Source: Flavonifractor sp. An82 (lineage in GTDB: Bacteria > Bacillota > Clostridia > Oscillospirales > Oscillospiraceae). From it: a stretch of 47,546 bases of DNA. How positions within the stretch are numbered: position 1 is the first letter of the stretch; every line of letters begins with the position of its first letter. The notes beneath the pieces were generated by a model. The model saw nothing but the letters and a program-made list of their open reading frames with translations. It did no database searches and was not told the DNA's origin. Of this stretch, positions 24,731-32,774 are shown piece by piece. The stretch covers positions 1-47,546 of the forward strand of contig NZ_NFHG01000022.1 of NCBI RefSeq assembly GCF_002159265.1, read 5' to 3'. A program made the position numbers and the translations under genes.

Positions 24731-24760
24731 TTTACTTCACAGGCGGGCCAGTGTTAAAAT
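24731..24760 (+). promoter_or_regulatory. Candidate promoter of the lipoprotein-rlmD unit
   Basis: TTTACT and TAAAAT with an 18-base spacer and TGT extended -10. An AAATGG/CCATTT inverted repeat (24716-24733) overlaps the -35 box and could bind a regulator. Confidence 0.45.
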
Positions 24761-24817
24761 ATTGGAATCATCCCATACCCCGGGCGGACTGTCGCCCACA
24801 GCACAACGGAGGTTACC

Positions 24818-25642
24818 ATGAGAAAGCAGACCATTCTGACCGGGGCGGCCGCCCTGGTTCTGGCCGTTTTTCTGGCCGCCTGCAGCGGACCGGCTCCGGA
24901 GGTCACACCCTCCCCCACCGCCGCGGCCACACCCACGGCTACCCCCACGCCCGAACCCACGCCTACCGCCACACCCGCCCCGCCTGCCGAGCCCCCTCAG
25001 TGGGGAGAGCAGGTCTTTACCCAGACCTACACCGCCGGAGACGGCACCCAGGTCATGAGCGTGCGCTACACCCTGCCCATGGTGCAGAACACCGATACCT
25101 GCCCTGCCGGCGAAGTCATCAACAACTGGTATAAGGAGGACGGCGCCAGCCGCATGGAGGGCGCCGAGGAAAACTACGAGCAGGTGGTGGCCGACTACGA
25201 CGTGTCCAAGGCCGCCGGCTTTTCCTTCTCTCCCGTCACCGAGGAGATGAGCTACAAGGTGCTCCTCTCCACCGATCAGGTCATCAGTATCCGCCGCACC
25301 TGGTACATCAACAGCGGGGGAGCCTACCCCACCGTGTTTGAGCTGGCCGAGAATTTCGACCCCCAGACCGGCATCAAGCTGACCTTCACCGACTTCTTCA
25401 CCGACGCCCAGGCCGTCCGGGAGCGGGTGGTGGACGCCTTCCTGGCCTCCTCCGAGATCTCCGCCGGCGGCTATACCTGGGCCCAGATCTCCGCCGCCTA
25501 TCAGCCGGAGCAGTTCTGCCTGTCCTCCGATGGGTACACCTTCTGGATCCAGGGCAACACCCTGAACAATCTCCACTCCCCCGTGGAGGTCACGCTTCCC
25601 TATGACACACTGAAGGACGTGAGCTTGTATGCAGCCCAGTAA
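24818..25642 (+). CDS. Lipoprotein with DUF3298-like domain
   Basis: A 274-residue surface lipoprotein: signal peptide (RKQTILTGAAALVLAVFLAA) with lipobox LAAC, a Pro/Thr/Ala-rich spacer (about 25-60), then a domain resembling DUF3298 and the PdaC/RsiV extracytoplasmic region (SYKVLLSTDQVISIRRTWYINSGGAYP, GIKLTFTDFFTD, FCLSSDGYTFWI). In RsiV this kind of domain binds lysozyme; whether this one does is unknown. A GGAGG site lies 5 bases before the ATG. The end overlaps the next gene by 14 bases. Confidence 0.8.
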   Translation: MRKQTILTGAAALVLAVFLAACSGPAPEVTPSPTAAATPTATPTPEPTPTATPAPPAEPPQWGEQVFTQTYTAGDGTQVMSVRYTLPMVQNTDTCPAGEVINNWYKEDGASRMEGAEENYEQVVADYDVSKAAGFSFSPVTEEMSYKVLLSTDQVISIRRTWYINSGGAYPTVFELAENFDPQTGIKLTFTDFFTDAQAVRERVVDAFLASSEISAGGYTWAQISAAYQPEQFCLSSDGYTFWIQGNTLNNLHSPVEVTLPYDTLKDVSLYAAQ

Positions 25643-26987
25643 GCCCCTGGAAGGCCATACTTATCCCCTGCGCATCGAGGGCTACAGCAGCGACGGCGCC
25701 GGTGTGGCCCGGCTGGACGGCATGGTGGTGTTCGTCCAGGGGGGCGTCCGGGGAGAGCTGTGCCAGGTGCGGCTCACCCACGTGGGTCGCTCCGCCCTTT
25801 GGGGGGTAGTGAAGGAGATCACCGAGCCCGCTCCTGCCCGGATCGCCCCCGACTGCCCCTACTACGACCGGTGCGGCGGCTGCGCTTTCCGGCACATCAC
25901 CTACGCCGAGGAGCTGGAGGCCAAACGCACCCGGGTGGAGGACTGCCTCCGCCGTCTGGGTGGCGCAGATATTCATGTCACCGAGATCCTGGGGGCCGCC
26001 CGGCCCGACCGCTACCGCAACAAGGCCCAATTCCCTGTGGCGCCCGGCCCCCGCATCGGCTTCTACCAGGCCCGCACCCACAAGGTGGTGGACGTACAGG
26101 ACTGCCTGCTCCAGAGCCAGGCGGCCGCCCGCCTGCGGGGAGCGGTGAAAAGCTGGATGGTGGAATATTCCATTCCCGCCTACAACGAGAAGGCCCGCTC
26201 CGGTCTGGTGCGCCATGTGTATGTACGCACCAACCGCCGGGGGGCGAGCCTGTGCTGCCTGCTGGTCAACGGGGTGGGCGTGCCCCGTGAGGCCGAGCTG
26301 GTGCGCACCCTCCGCGCCGCCGAGCCGGGACTTATAGGTATCGTGCTGGGAGTCAACAAGAGCCACTCCAACGTGATTTTGGGGGACTCCTACCGCACCC
26401 TCTGGGGCCAGGACTTCCTGTCCGACACCCTGTGCGGCTCCCATTTCCGCCTGTCCGTCCCCTCCTTCTACCAGGTCAACCCCGACCAGACCGAGGTGCT
26501 CTACGGCAAGGCGGTGGAGCTGGCGGGGCTCACCGGCAAGGAGACCGTGCTGGACCTGTACTGCGGCATCGGCACCATTTCCCTGGTGATGGCCCGGCAG
26601 GCCGCCATGGTGTGGGGCGCCGAGGCGGTGCCCCAGGCGGTGGACGACGCCATCCAGAACGCCCGCCGCAGCGGCATCACCAACGCCCGCTTCCTGTGCG
26701 CCGACGCAGGGGAGGCCGCCCGGCAACTGGCCCGGGAGGGGGTGCGGCCCGACGTGATCTGCGTGGACCCGCCCCGAAAGGGGCTGGCGGAGGACGTGGT
26801 GGCTACCATCGCCCAGATGGCCCCCAGCCGGGTGGTCTATGTGTCCTGCGACCCGGCCACCCTGGGCCGGGACGTGAAGCGGTTCGCCGCTCTGGGCTAC
26901 CGGCTGGACACCGCCACCGCCGTGGACCTCTTCCCCCGCACCGTCCATGTGGAGACCGCCGCCCGGCTGATCCGGACAGATGCTTGA
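25629..26987 (+). CDS. rlmD: 23S rRNA (uracil-5-)-methyltransferase, RlmD/RumA family
   Basis: SAM-dependent enzyme that methylates uracil C5 in 23S rRNA (or the RlmCD form in Firmicutes). The 452-residue protein has an N-terminal TRAM RNA-binding domain (GYSSDGAGVARLDGMVVFV), an iron-sulfur cluster set of Cys76, Cys82, Cys85 and Cys159, the SAM-binding VLDLYCGIGTISL, VDPPRKG, and the catalytic Cys in VYVSCDPATLGRD. The ATG lies inside the end of the lipoprotein gene, indicating coupled translation. Confidence 0.92.
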   Translation: MQPSKPLEGHTYPLRIEGYSSDGAGVARLDGMVVFVQGGVRGELCQVRLTHVGRSALWGVVKEITEPAPARIAPDCPYYDRCGGCAFRHITYAEELEAKRTRVEDCLRRLGGADIHVTEILGAARPDRYRNKAQFPVAPGPRIGFYQARTHKVVDVQDCLLQSQAAARLRGAVKSWMVEYSIPAYNEKARSGLVRHVYVRTNRRGASLCCLLVNGVGVPREAELVRTLRAAEPGLIGIVLGVNKSHSNVILGDSYRTLWGQDFLSDTLCGSHFRLSVPSFYQVNPDQTEVLYGKAVELAGLTGKETVLDLYCGIGTISLVMARQAAMVWGAEAVPQAVDDAIQNARRSGITNARFLCADAGEAARQLAREGVRPDVICVDPPRKGLAEDVVATIAQMAPSRVVYVSCDPATLGRDVKRFAALGYRLDTATAVDLFPRTVHVETAARLIRTDA

Positions 26988-27010
26988 ATCCAATCCAACC
27001 AAACTGCACA

Positions 27011-27049
27011 GCCGTCCGTCGCTTTTGAAAAGCGGCGGGCGGCTTTTTT
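27011..27049 (+). terminator. Intrinsic terminator after rlmD
   Basis: GCCG.CCG.CGCTTTT pairs with AAAAGCG.CGG.CGGC (two mismatches) and is followed by TTTTTT. Confidence 0.85.
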
Positions 27050-27053
27050 GCGC

Positions 27054-27082
27054 TTGACAGGTTTACTCTAATGTGTTAGATT
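27054..27082 (+). promoter_or_regulatory. Candidate promoter of the blaI-M56 operon
   Basis: A perfect TTGACA at 27054 with TAGATT 17 bases downstream. The -10 region overlaps the first of two TCTAA-N4-TTAGA operators. Confidence 0.55.
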
Positions 27083-27107
27083 AAACATGTACTCTAACAG
27101 ATTAGAG
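27067..27107. promoter_or_regulatory. Two BlaI-type operators
   Basis: Two copies of the inverted repeat TCTAA-N4-TTAGA, at 27067-27080 and 27093-27106 (the second extended to CTCTAA/TTAGAG), spaced 26 bases centre to centre across the -10 region and start of transcription. They fit autorepression by the BlaI-family protein encoded next. Confidence 0.7.
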
Positions 27108-27119
27108 AGGAGGTGCACC

Positions 27120-27494
27120 ATGGAAATCCCCAAGGTATTTGAAAGCGAGTACCGGTTCTGCCGCATCCTGTGGGAAAACGAGCCGGTCAAGAGCAGCGAT
27201 CTGGTGCGGCTGTGTCAGGAGCAGCTGGGGTGGAAGCCCACCACCACCTACACGGTGCTGCGGCGGCTGGGGGACCGGGGGGTTCTCAAGAATGAGAACA
27301 CGGTGGTCCGTTCCCTGGTAAGCAGGGAACAGGTGGAGACCGCCCAGATCGACGAGATGGTGGAGAAGACCTTCGGCGGCTCCCTGCCCGCCTTTGTTGC
27401 CGCCTTCACCCGCAGCCACAAGCTCTCCCGGGCGGAGGTGGACGAGGTTCAGGCCATGATCGACCGGTTCCGGGAGGAGGAGCACCATGACTGA
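27120..27494 (+). CDS. BlaI/MecI family transcriptional repressor
   Basis: A 124-residue winged-helix repressor: IPKVFESEYRFCRILWENEPVKSSDLV, the recognition part GWKPTTTYTVLRRLGDRGVLKNENTV, and a dimerising C-terminal half. Family members bind dyads in their own promoter and are cleaved through a partner M56 (BlaR1-type) metallopeptidase. Two dyads lie just upstream. The ATG at 27120 has an AGGAGGTG site. It overlaps the M56 gene by 8 bases. No beta-lactamase or other target gene is seen nearby. Confidence 0.9.
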   Translation: MEIPKVFESEYRFCRILWENEPVKSSDLVRLCQEQLGWKPTTTYTVLRRLGDRGVLKNENTVVRSLVSREQVETAQIDEMVEKTFGGSLPAFVAAFTRSHKLSRAEVDEVQAMIDRFREEEHHD

Positions 27495-28986
27495 GCTGTT
27501 TTTGGAAGTGGCGGACCGGGCCGTGGCGGCAGGCTGGCTGATCCCGGCGGTGCTGCTGCGGGACAATATCTACCAGAGCGAGTATGTGACCTCCCCCTTT
27601 GTGCTGGGGCTGATCCGGCCCAAAATCTATCTGCCCTTCTCCCTTGGGGCGGACACCATGGGCCATGTGCTGGCCCACGAACAGGCCCACATCGCCCGCC
27701 GGGACCACTGGTGGAAGCCTCTGGGCTTTGCCCTTACCGCCGTATACTGGTTCCAACCCCTGATGTGGGTGGCCTATCTGCTGTTCTGCCGGGACATTGA
27801 GCTGGCCTGCGACCAGCGGGTGGTCCGGACCATGGACCCCATGGGGCGGGCAAACTACTCCCAGGCCCTCCTGGATTACAGCACAGGCCGGCGGCCCCCG
27901 GGGGCCTGCCCCCTGGCCTTTGGCGAGGCGGGGGTAAAGACCCGGGTCAGGGCCGCCCTGCACTACAAAAAGCCGGGATTCTGGGTGGTGCTGGTTGCGG
28001 TCCTCCTGTGCGCCGGTGCGGCGGCGGCCTTCCTCACAAACCCCGTCGACGCCAAAGAGGAGCCCGCCCAAACCACCGACGCCTTCATCGCCGACACGCT
28101 GTCCAGCCTTACCCTGGGCACCGACGGCACCCTATCCTTCACCGTGCCCGATCCCATCCCCACCCTGGAGGATGGCGCGGTCCGGCCCTTCATGACCCTG
28201 AGCGCCACCTTTTCCGATCAGGCGGGCAGCTTCTCGGTACAGAAGCTGCTGGACAGAGCTGTGGACTGGCAGCCCGGCCAGACCTACAGCGGCATGCTGG
28301 ACGCCCAGCGGGGCCAGCTGGTGGGAATCACCTTTGTGGTCTCTCTGGAGTCTGAGGTGGAGCCCGGCGTATATCAGCAATACGCCATGGACCATCTGGA
28401 GCTGACCCCGCCCTTCCCCTATGACCGCCCGGCGGGGTACACCCAGCCCTCGGTGGCGGTATCCGCCCGGGGGCAGACCACCGATCTGCTGTACACCTTC
28501 TCTGACGGCCAGCAGGCCCGGCTCTCCCTGGCCCTGCCCGCCGGTCTGGAAGTGGGCGGTCAGCTGGAGGAGGACACCGGCCTGCCCGGCCTGGCCCTGC
28601 TGCGGGACGGGCAGCAGGTGGGCACGGTGCTGCTGTACGGCCTGGGAGCCACCGACGAGCCCACCCTGGCGGAGGTGGACACCGCCGCCCATGCCCTGCC
28701 CATGCAGATCTTCGCGGAGGTGGCCCTCTCCAACCACGCCGGATATGAGGATTACCATGTGGTGACCCACAGCGGCACCGGGGCGGCGGCCACCGCCCAC
28801 TACGTCTGGCAGGAGCTGGGAACCACCGACGCGGCGGCCACCGATCCCTGGAACAGCATGGACTGCGTGCTGGCCTACGACTGGAGCGTCATGCCCTGTT
28901 TCGTCCAGCTGACCCTTCAGACCGGCGTCCTGGACGCCGCCGGCCTCACCGCCCTGGCAGAGAGCCTGACCCTGACCGCCGGCTGA
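27487..28986 (+). CDS. M56 (BlaR1-type) membrane metallopeptidase, apparently internally deleted
   Basis: The partner of the BlaI-type repressor. The 499-residue protein keeps the zinc motif HEQAH (64-68) with the downstream glutamate in RDIELACD (Glu105), membrane segments about 81-100 and 165-185, and a large extracellular region. However, M56 proteins of this type normally have three membrane helices and a long loop before the motif that begins like VRLRDNIYQ. Here the first helix (AAGWLIPAVLL) runs straight into RDNIYQSEYVTSPF at residue 25, so roughly 130-150 residues seem to be missing, in frame. The missing length is judged from family knowledge. Signalling topology is probably altered. 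Confidence 0.8.
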   Translation: MTELFLEVADRAVAAGWLIPAVLLRDNIYQSEYVTSPFVLGLIRPKIYLPFSLGADTMGHVLAHEQAHIARRDHWWKPLGFALTAVYWFQPLMWVAYLLFCRDIELACDQRVVRTMDPMGRANYSQALLDYSTGRRPPGACPLAFGEAGVKTRVRAALHYKKPGFWVVLVAVLLCAGAAAAFLTNPVDAKEEPAQTTDAFIADTLSSLTLGTDGTLSFTVPDPIPTLEDGAVRPFMTLSATFSDQAGSFSVQKLLDRAVDWQPGQTYSGMLDAQRGQLVGITFVVSLESEVEPGVYQQYAMDHLELTPPFPYDRPAGYTQPSVAVSARGQTTDLLYTFSDGQQARLSLALPAGLEVGGQLEEDTGLPGLALLRDGQQVGTVLLYGLGATDEPTLAEVDTAAHALPMQIFAEVALSNHAGYEDYHVVTHSGTGAAATAHYVWQELGTTDAAATDPWNSMDCVLAYDWSVMPCFVQLTLQTGVLDAAGLTALAESLTLTAG

Positions 28987-28999
28987 CCCTTCCACGCCC

Positions 29000-29027
29000 A
29001 TCCCCCTGCTTCGGCAGGGGGATTTTT
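29000..29027 (+). terminator. Intrinsic terminator after the M56 gene
   Basis: ATCCCCCTGC and GCAGGGGGAT form a 10-bp stem with a stable TTCG loop, followed by a T-run. Confidence 0.88.
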
Positions 29028-29047
29028 GTGTTTCCGCCCCCTTTCTC

Positions 29048-29076
29048 TTGCTTTAACAGGGCAAAGCATTTATAAT
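29048..29076 (+). promoter_or_regulatory. Candidate promoter of the DUF1847 gene
   Basis: TTGCTT and a perfect TATAAT with a 17-base spacer. Confidence 0.6.
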
Positions 29077-29153
29077 ATAAATATCGTATTCGGGTCCTTT
29101 TGACCGGAAGCATATGGAAATCCATTGACTTTAACCAAGAAGAAGGCTTTGCT

Positions 29154-29594
29154 ATGGATATGGAAGAGGATACCTGCGCCCGCAGTTGTATTGACTGCGG
29201 GTCTGCCGCTTGCAACGATCTGAACCATTCCGACGCCTTTCCCCCCTTCTGCCTGTCCAAAAATCTGGAGCAGGAGGTGCTGGAGGAGGCGGTGGCCTGT
29301 TATCAGGAGGCGGATAACCACGCCGCCATGGTGGCAGCGGCCCAGGTGGAGTGTGAGCACTACTGCCAGTATACCCGGGTGCAGGAGATCGTGGAATTTG
29401 CCAAAAAGCTGGGCTTTCACAAGCTGGGCATCGCCACCTGCGTGGGCCACGACAGCATGTTCTACAAATACTCCGACGCACTGGTCACCACTCTGGTGGC
29501 CAAGGACCGGGTGCTGGGCCACAACCCCGCGGCCGCCCTGTACAACGCCGAGTCCTACTATAAATCCAAGTTGTTCGGGCCGGAAACGACCTGA
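29154..29594 (+). CDS. DUF1847 family protein, apparently internally deleted
   Basis: DUF1847 proteins are Cys-rich, probably metal-binding proteins of about 200 or more residues with unknown role. This one has 146. The N-terminal half ([53 protein letters not shown]) and the end ([29 protein letters not shown]) are family-like, but the normal middle between the LGIATCV and LGLCVGHDS motifs is absent: ATC joins VGHDS at residue 96. The junction TGCGTGGGC would be shared by both motifs, fitting deletion at a short repeat. The ATG at 29154 has an AGAAGG site. Function loss or change is possible. Confidence 0.75.
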   Translation: MDMEEDTCARSCIDCGSAACNDLNHSDAFPPFCLSKNLEQEVLEEAVACYQEADNHAAMVAAAQVECEHYCQYTRVQEIVEFAKKLGFHKLGIATCVGHDSMFYKYSDALVTTLVAKDRVLGHNPAAALYNAESYYKSKLFGPETT

Positions 29595-29683
29595 GTCCCC
29601 GGTATCCCACCCGGGTCAGTCGGTCCGGCTCGTACAGCAAGCCCCTACCATCTCAGATTAACAGGGAAAGGTGGAGCGCGCTT

Positions 29684-30637
29684 ATGTATGAGCAGCACAT
29701 TCAATCGGCCATCGAACTGACCCGCAGCATGGTACATAGATACTATTGTGAAAACGATGTGGACGCGGTCATCGCCCTGATGGATGAGGATATCATCTGG
29801 CTGGGCATCGGCGAGCACGAATATGCCTCCGGCCGGGAGACTGTGGCCGGGATTTTTCGGCAGGTCCGGGGGCAGGTCCCCAAATGCACCATTTCCAATG
29901 AGGAATATCAGGCCCTTCCCCTGGGACCGGACGTCTGCCTGTGCGCGGGCCGCCTGTGGATCGCCACCGACGCCTCCACCCAGATCAGCCTCCGGGTCCA
30001 TCAGCGTATCACCACGGTGTACCGCTGGGTGGACGGCACGCCCCGCTGCCGCCACATCCATATCTCCAATCCCTACGGAGAGATGGTGGAGGACGACGTG
30101 GGCTTCCCCACCAGAATGGCCCAGCAGTCCTACCTGTATTTGCAGGAGCATCTGGCGGCCCAGACCGCTCTGCTCCAGCGCATGAGTTACGAGGATTCCC
30201 TCACCGGGCTTTACAACCGCAACAAGTATAACGAGGTTATGGCCCGGGACTGGAGCGGCAGTCCACAGCTGGGGGTGGCCTGCTTTGATCTGAACGGGCT
30301 CAAGCAGGTCAATGACCACCGGGGCCACAGCGCCGGGGACACCCTGATCTGCCGTGCCGCCCGCCAGCTCCGGACGGTTTTTGACGGCAAGGCCTACCGC
30401 ATGGGGGGCGACGAGTTCCTGGTCATCGACGACACCCTGGACGAGGCCGCCTTCCGCTCCGCTGTCTCCGCCGTTGAGGCGGGCATGGAGGCCGAGCACA
30501 TCAGCTACTCCGTGGGGGTGTCCTGGCGGGCCGCCCCGTGCAGCATCAGCCAGCAGGTGGAGGAGGCCGATCAGCTGATGTACCAGAACAAACGGGAATT
30601 TTACAGCATCCGGGACAACGACCGCAGACAGCGGTAG
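29684..30637 (+). CDS. Diguanylate cyclase with N-terminal NTF2/SnoaL-like domain
   Basis: A 317-residue soluble protein. Residues about 1-130 look like a SnoaL/NTF2-like cone fold (VIALMDEDIIWLGIGEHEYASGRETVAGIF), a likely small-molecule sensor; residues 165-310 are a GGDEF domain with DSLTGLYNRNKYNEVM, FDLNGLKQVNDHRGHSAGD and an intact GGDEF active site (241-245). It should make cyclic di-GMP. I see no RxxD inhibitory site just upstream of the active site. The start has an AAAGGTGG site. No promoter is obvious in the short gap after DUF1847, so it may be read through from there. Confidence 0.85.
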   Translation: MYEQHIQSAIELTRSMVHRYYCENDVDAVIALMDEDIIWLGIGEHEYASGRETVAGIFRQVRGQVPKCTISNEEYQALPLGPDVCLCAGRLWIATDASTQISLRVHQRITTVYRWVDGTPRCRHIHISNPYGEMVEDDVGFPTRMAQQSYLYLQEHLAAQTALLQRMSYEDSLTGLYNRNKYNEVMARDWSGSPQLGVACFDLNGLKQVNDHRGHSAGDTLICRAARQLRTVFDGKAYRMGGDEFLVIDDTLDEAAFRSAVSAVEAGMEAEHISYSVGVSWRAAPCSISQQVEEADQLMYQNKREFYSIRDNDRRQR

Positions 30638-30668
30638 CCGTTGGCCGGACATACAGTTCAATCCTTCC

Positions 30669-30695
30669 GGGGGCGGCGCTGCCGCCCCCTTGCCT
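30669..30695 (+). terminator. Hairpin after the GGDEF gene
   Basis: GGGGGCGGC and GCCGCCCCC form a perfect 9-bp stem with a 3-base loop, followed by TTGCCTTTTG, a weak T-run. The first bases of that tail serve as the -35 box of the next promoter. Confidence 0.55.
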
Positions 30696-30718
30696 TTTGT
30701 CCGCAAACCGTGTACAAT
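30690..30718 (+). promoter_or_regulatory. Candidate promoter of the MATE gene
   Basis: TTGCCT and TACAAT with a 17-base spacer, about 50 bases before the ATG. Confidence 0.5.
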
Positions 30719-30767
30719 CCTCTTGCGGCCTGGCCGCATCAGTTTACTTTTTCTGGAGGGATCTGTC

Positions 30768-32132
30768 ATGCGTCTGGCCCGTCCGGTGGGCGATATTACC
30801 CAGGGCTCTATCTGGAAGCAGCTTCTGTCGCTCTTCTTTCCCCTGTGGTTCGGCACCTTTTTCCAACAGCTGTACAACACGGTGGATACCGTGGTGGTGG
30901 GCCGGTTTGTGGGCAAGGTGGCCCTGGCCGCCGTAGGCTCCACCGGTGTCATCGTCAACCTGACGGTGGGTATCTTCACCGGCCTGGCCGCCGGCGCGGT
31001 GGTGGTCATCGCCCAGCGCTACGGCGCCCGCATGGCCGAGGAGGTCCACAAGAGCGTCCACACCGCCATGCTGCTGTCCGTCATCATCGGCGCCATCTTC
31101 ATGGTGGCAGGCTTTATTCTCACCCCCTGGGCCCTCCGGGCCATGGACACCACCGCCGACGCCCTGCCCGGGGCCATCCTCTACCAGCGGGTGTATTTCC
31201 TGGGCATGATCCCCAACGTGATCTACAACATAGGCACCGGCGTGCTCCGGGCGGTTGGAGACTCCAAGCGGCCCCTGTACTTCCTCATTGCCGCCTCTCT
31301 GTGCAACATCGTGTTGGATCTGCTGCTGGTGGTGGTCATTCCCCTGGGCGTGCTGGGGGTTGCCATTGCCACCGTGTCCTCCCAGGTGCTGTCGGCAGTC
31401 CTGGTGGTGGTTTCCCTGATGCGCTCCGAGGGAGCTCCCTTCCAGCTCTTCCCCACGGAGCTCAAACTCCACCGCCAGCCCCTGTCCGCCATCATGAAGG
31501 TAGGCGTGCCCACCGCCCTCCAGTCGGTGATGTACTCCGCCTCCAACATCGTCATCCAGTCGGCCATCAACTCCTTTGATACCGACGCGGTGGCCGCCTG
31601 GACGGCCTACGGCAAAATGGACATTCTGTTCTGGATGACCATTACCGCTCTGTCCCAGGCCCTCACCACCTTTGCCGGGCAGAACTACGGCGCAGGAAAG
31701 TACGACCGGCTGAAAAAGAGCGTGCGTATCTCGGTGGTCATGAGCGCCGCCATCACCATCGTCATGAGCGCCGTCCTGGTGCTCTTTGCCCGACCCATCC
31801 TGTCCATCTTCAGCCCCGACCCCGACGTGCTGGAAATCGGCGTGGAAATGGTGATTTTCCTGGCCCCCTGCTACATCACCTACATCCTGGTGGAGCTGCT
31901 GCCCGGCGCCATCCGGGGGGCGGGCAAGTCCCTGGTGCCTATGCTCATCTCGGTATTCGGCGTGTGCGGCCTGCGTCTGCTGTGGCTTTTCCTGGTGGTG
32001 CCCGTCCACCACACCATCGTCATGGTGGAGGCCAGCTACCCCATTACCTGGACCACCACCTCGGTGGCTCTGCTGCTCTACTATAAGTTCGGCAAGTGGC
32101 TGACCAAGCCGGAGGAGCTCTCCCTCCGCTGA
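30768..32132 (+). CDS. MATE family efflux transporter
   Basis: A 454-residue secondary exporter with twelve predicted membrane helices, driven by Na+ or H+ and exporting cationic drugs or metabolites. Family features include the start GSIWKQLLSLFFPLWFGTFFQQLYNTVDTVVVGRFVG, GTGVLRAVGDSKRPLYFLI and, in the second half, QNYGAGKYDRLKKSVRIS and LLPGAIRGAGKSLVPMLISV. The ATG at 30768 has a GGAGGG site; a longer reading starts within the promoter region. Confidence 0.92.
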   Translation: MRLARPVGDITQGSIWKQLLSLFFPLWFGTFFQQLYNTVDTVVVGRFVGKVALAAVGSTGVIVNLTVGIFTGLAAGAVVVIAQRYGARMAEEVHKSVHTAMLLSVIIGAIFMVAGFILTPWALRAMDTTADALPGAILYQRVYFLGMIPNVIYNIGTGVLRAVGDSKRPLYFLIAASLCNIVLDLLLVVVIPLGVLGVAIATVSSQVLSAVLVVVSLMRSEGAPFQLFPTELKLHRQPLSAIMKVGVPTALQSVMYSASNIVIQSAINSFDTDAVAAWTAYGKMDILFWMTITALSQALTTFAGQNYGAGKYDRLKKSVRISVVMSAAITIVMSAVLVLFARPILSIFSPDPDVLEIGVEMVIFLAPCYITYILVELLPGAIRGAGKSLVPMLISVFGVCGLRLLWLFLVVPVHHTIVMVEASYPITWTTTSVALLLYYKFGKWLTKPEELSLR

Positions 32133-32195
32133 GCGCCACGTCCTTCTTTTCCCCTAAAAGTACAAAAAATCGCCCTGTTTTTTGCGAATGAATCC

Positions 32196-32224
32196 TTTAC
32201 AACCGGGCCAGACTATGGTAGAAT
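32196..32224 (+). promoter_or_regulatory. Candidate promoter of rpsO-pnp
   Basis: TTTACA and TAGAAT with a 17-base spacer and TGG extended -10. The leader of about 100 bases holds a CCGG/CCGG hairpin region (about 32259-32276) and may contain the S15 autoregulatory site, which I cannot identify by eye. Confidence 0.6.
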
Positions 32225-32333
32225 ATCTTGGTCTGTGAACAGACGCTATTTTTTACCCCGGACTTCGTCTCCCGGCTTACACCGGCCGGTCACGCAGCCC
32301 GCGGGCACATTGATTGAAAGGTGGAAACCAACC

Positions 32334-32600
32334 ATGATCCGTAAGGACGAAAAGACCGCTGTTATCGAAGCCAACCGCACTCACCCCACTGACACCGGCT
32401 CTCCCGAGGTGCAGATCGCCATTCTGACTGCCCGCATCCAGGAGCTGACCGAGCACCTGAAGATCCACAAGCACGACAACCACAGCCGCCGCGGCCTGCT
32501 GAAGATGGTCGGTAGGCGCCGCAAGATGCTGGACTACCTGATGGACAAGGACATCGAGCGCTATCGTGCCATCATTGCCAAGCTGGGCATCCGTAAGTAA
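32334..32600 (+). CDS. rpsO: 30S ribosomal protein S15
   Basis: An 88-residue protein of the primary 16S rRNA-binding S15 family, with the conserved [48 protein letters not shown] and the C-terminal [12 protein letters not shown]. It organises the central domain of the small subunit. The ATG at 32334 has an AAAGGTGG site. It lies upstream of pnp, the usual bacterial gene order. Confidence 0.97.
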   Translation: MIRKDEKTAVIEANRTHPTDTGSPEVQIAILTARIQELTEHLKIHKHDNHSRRGLLKMVGRRRKMLDYLMDKDIERYRAIIAKLGIRK

Positions 32601-32614
32601 TTACAGAATTGATA

Positions 32615-32648
32615 GGGGTGGCGCGGACCTCCGTGCCACCCCTTCTTC
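32615..32648 (+). terminator. Terminator-like hairpin after rpsO
   Basis: GGGGTGGC.CGG pairs with CCG.GCCACCCC around an ACCT loop, then TTCTTCCC. The weak T-run suggests partial read-through into pnp. Confidence 0.6.
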
Positions 32649-32655
32649 CCATCCG

Positions 32656-32736
32656 TCAGAGCACGCTTTTTAGCAGTTGAACCTGGGCCCGGCGGGCCGG
32701 ACCTGGGTTCAAGTGCTAAAAAGAGCCTGGCTCTGA
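32656..32736 (+). promoter_or_regulatory. Long hairpin in the rpsO-pnp intergenic region
   Basis: The ends TCAGAGC/GCTCTGA, then CTTTTTAGCA/TGCTAAAAAG and TTGAACC/GGGTTCAA, and a GC-rich top fold into one long, nearly continuous hairpin about 40 bases upstream of pnp. In enterobacteria a comparable stem is cut by RNase III in pnp autoregulation. The same role here is inferred from position and shape only. Confidence 0.65.
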
Positions 32737-32774
32737 TGTGTGGGAAACACCAATGAAAAGGAGGAACAACCTGC

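Noticed and set aside
32656-32736. Possible tRNA because of a GGTTCAAG stretch resembling a T-loop
   Set aside because: The stretch is part of a long hairpin arm; no acceptor stem, anticodon arm or CCA-end arrangement can be drawn.
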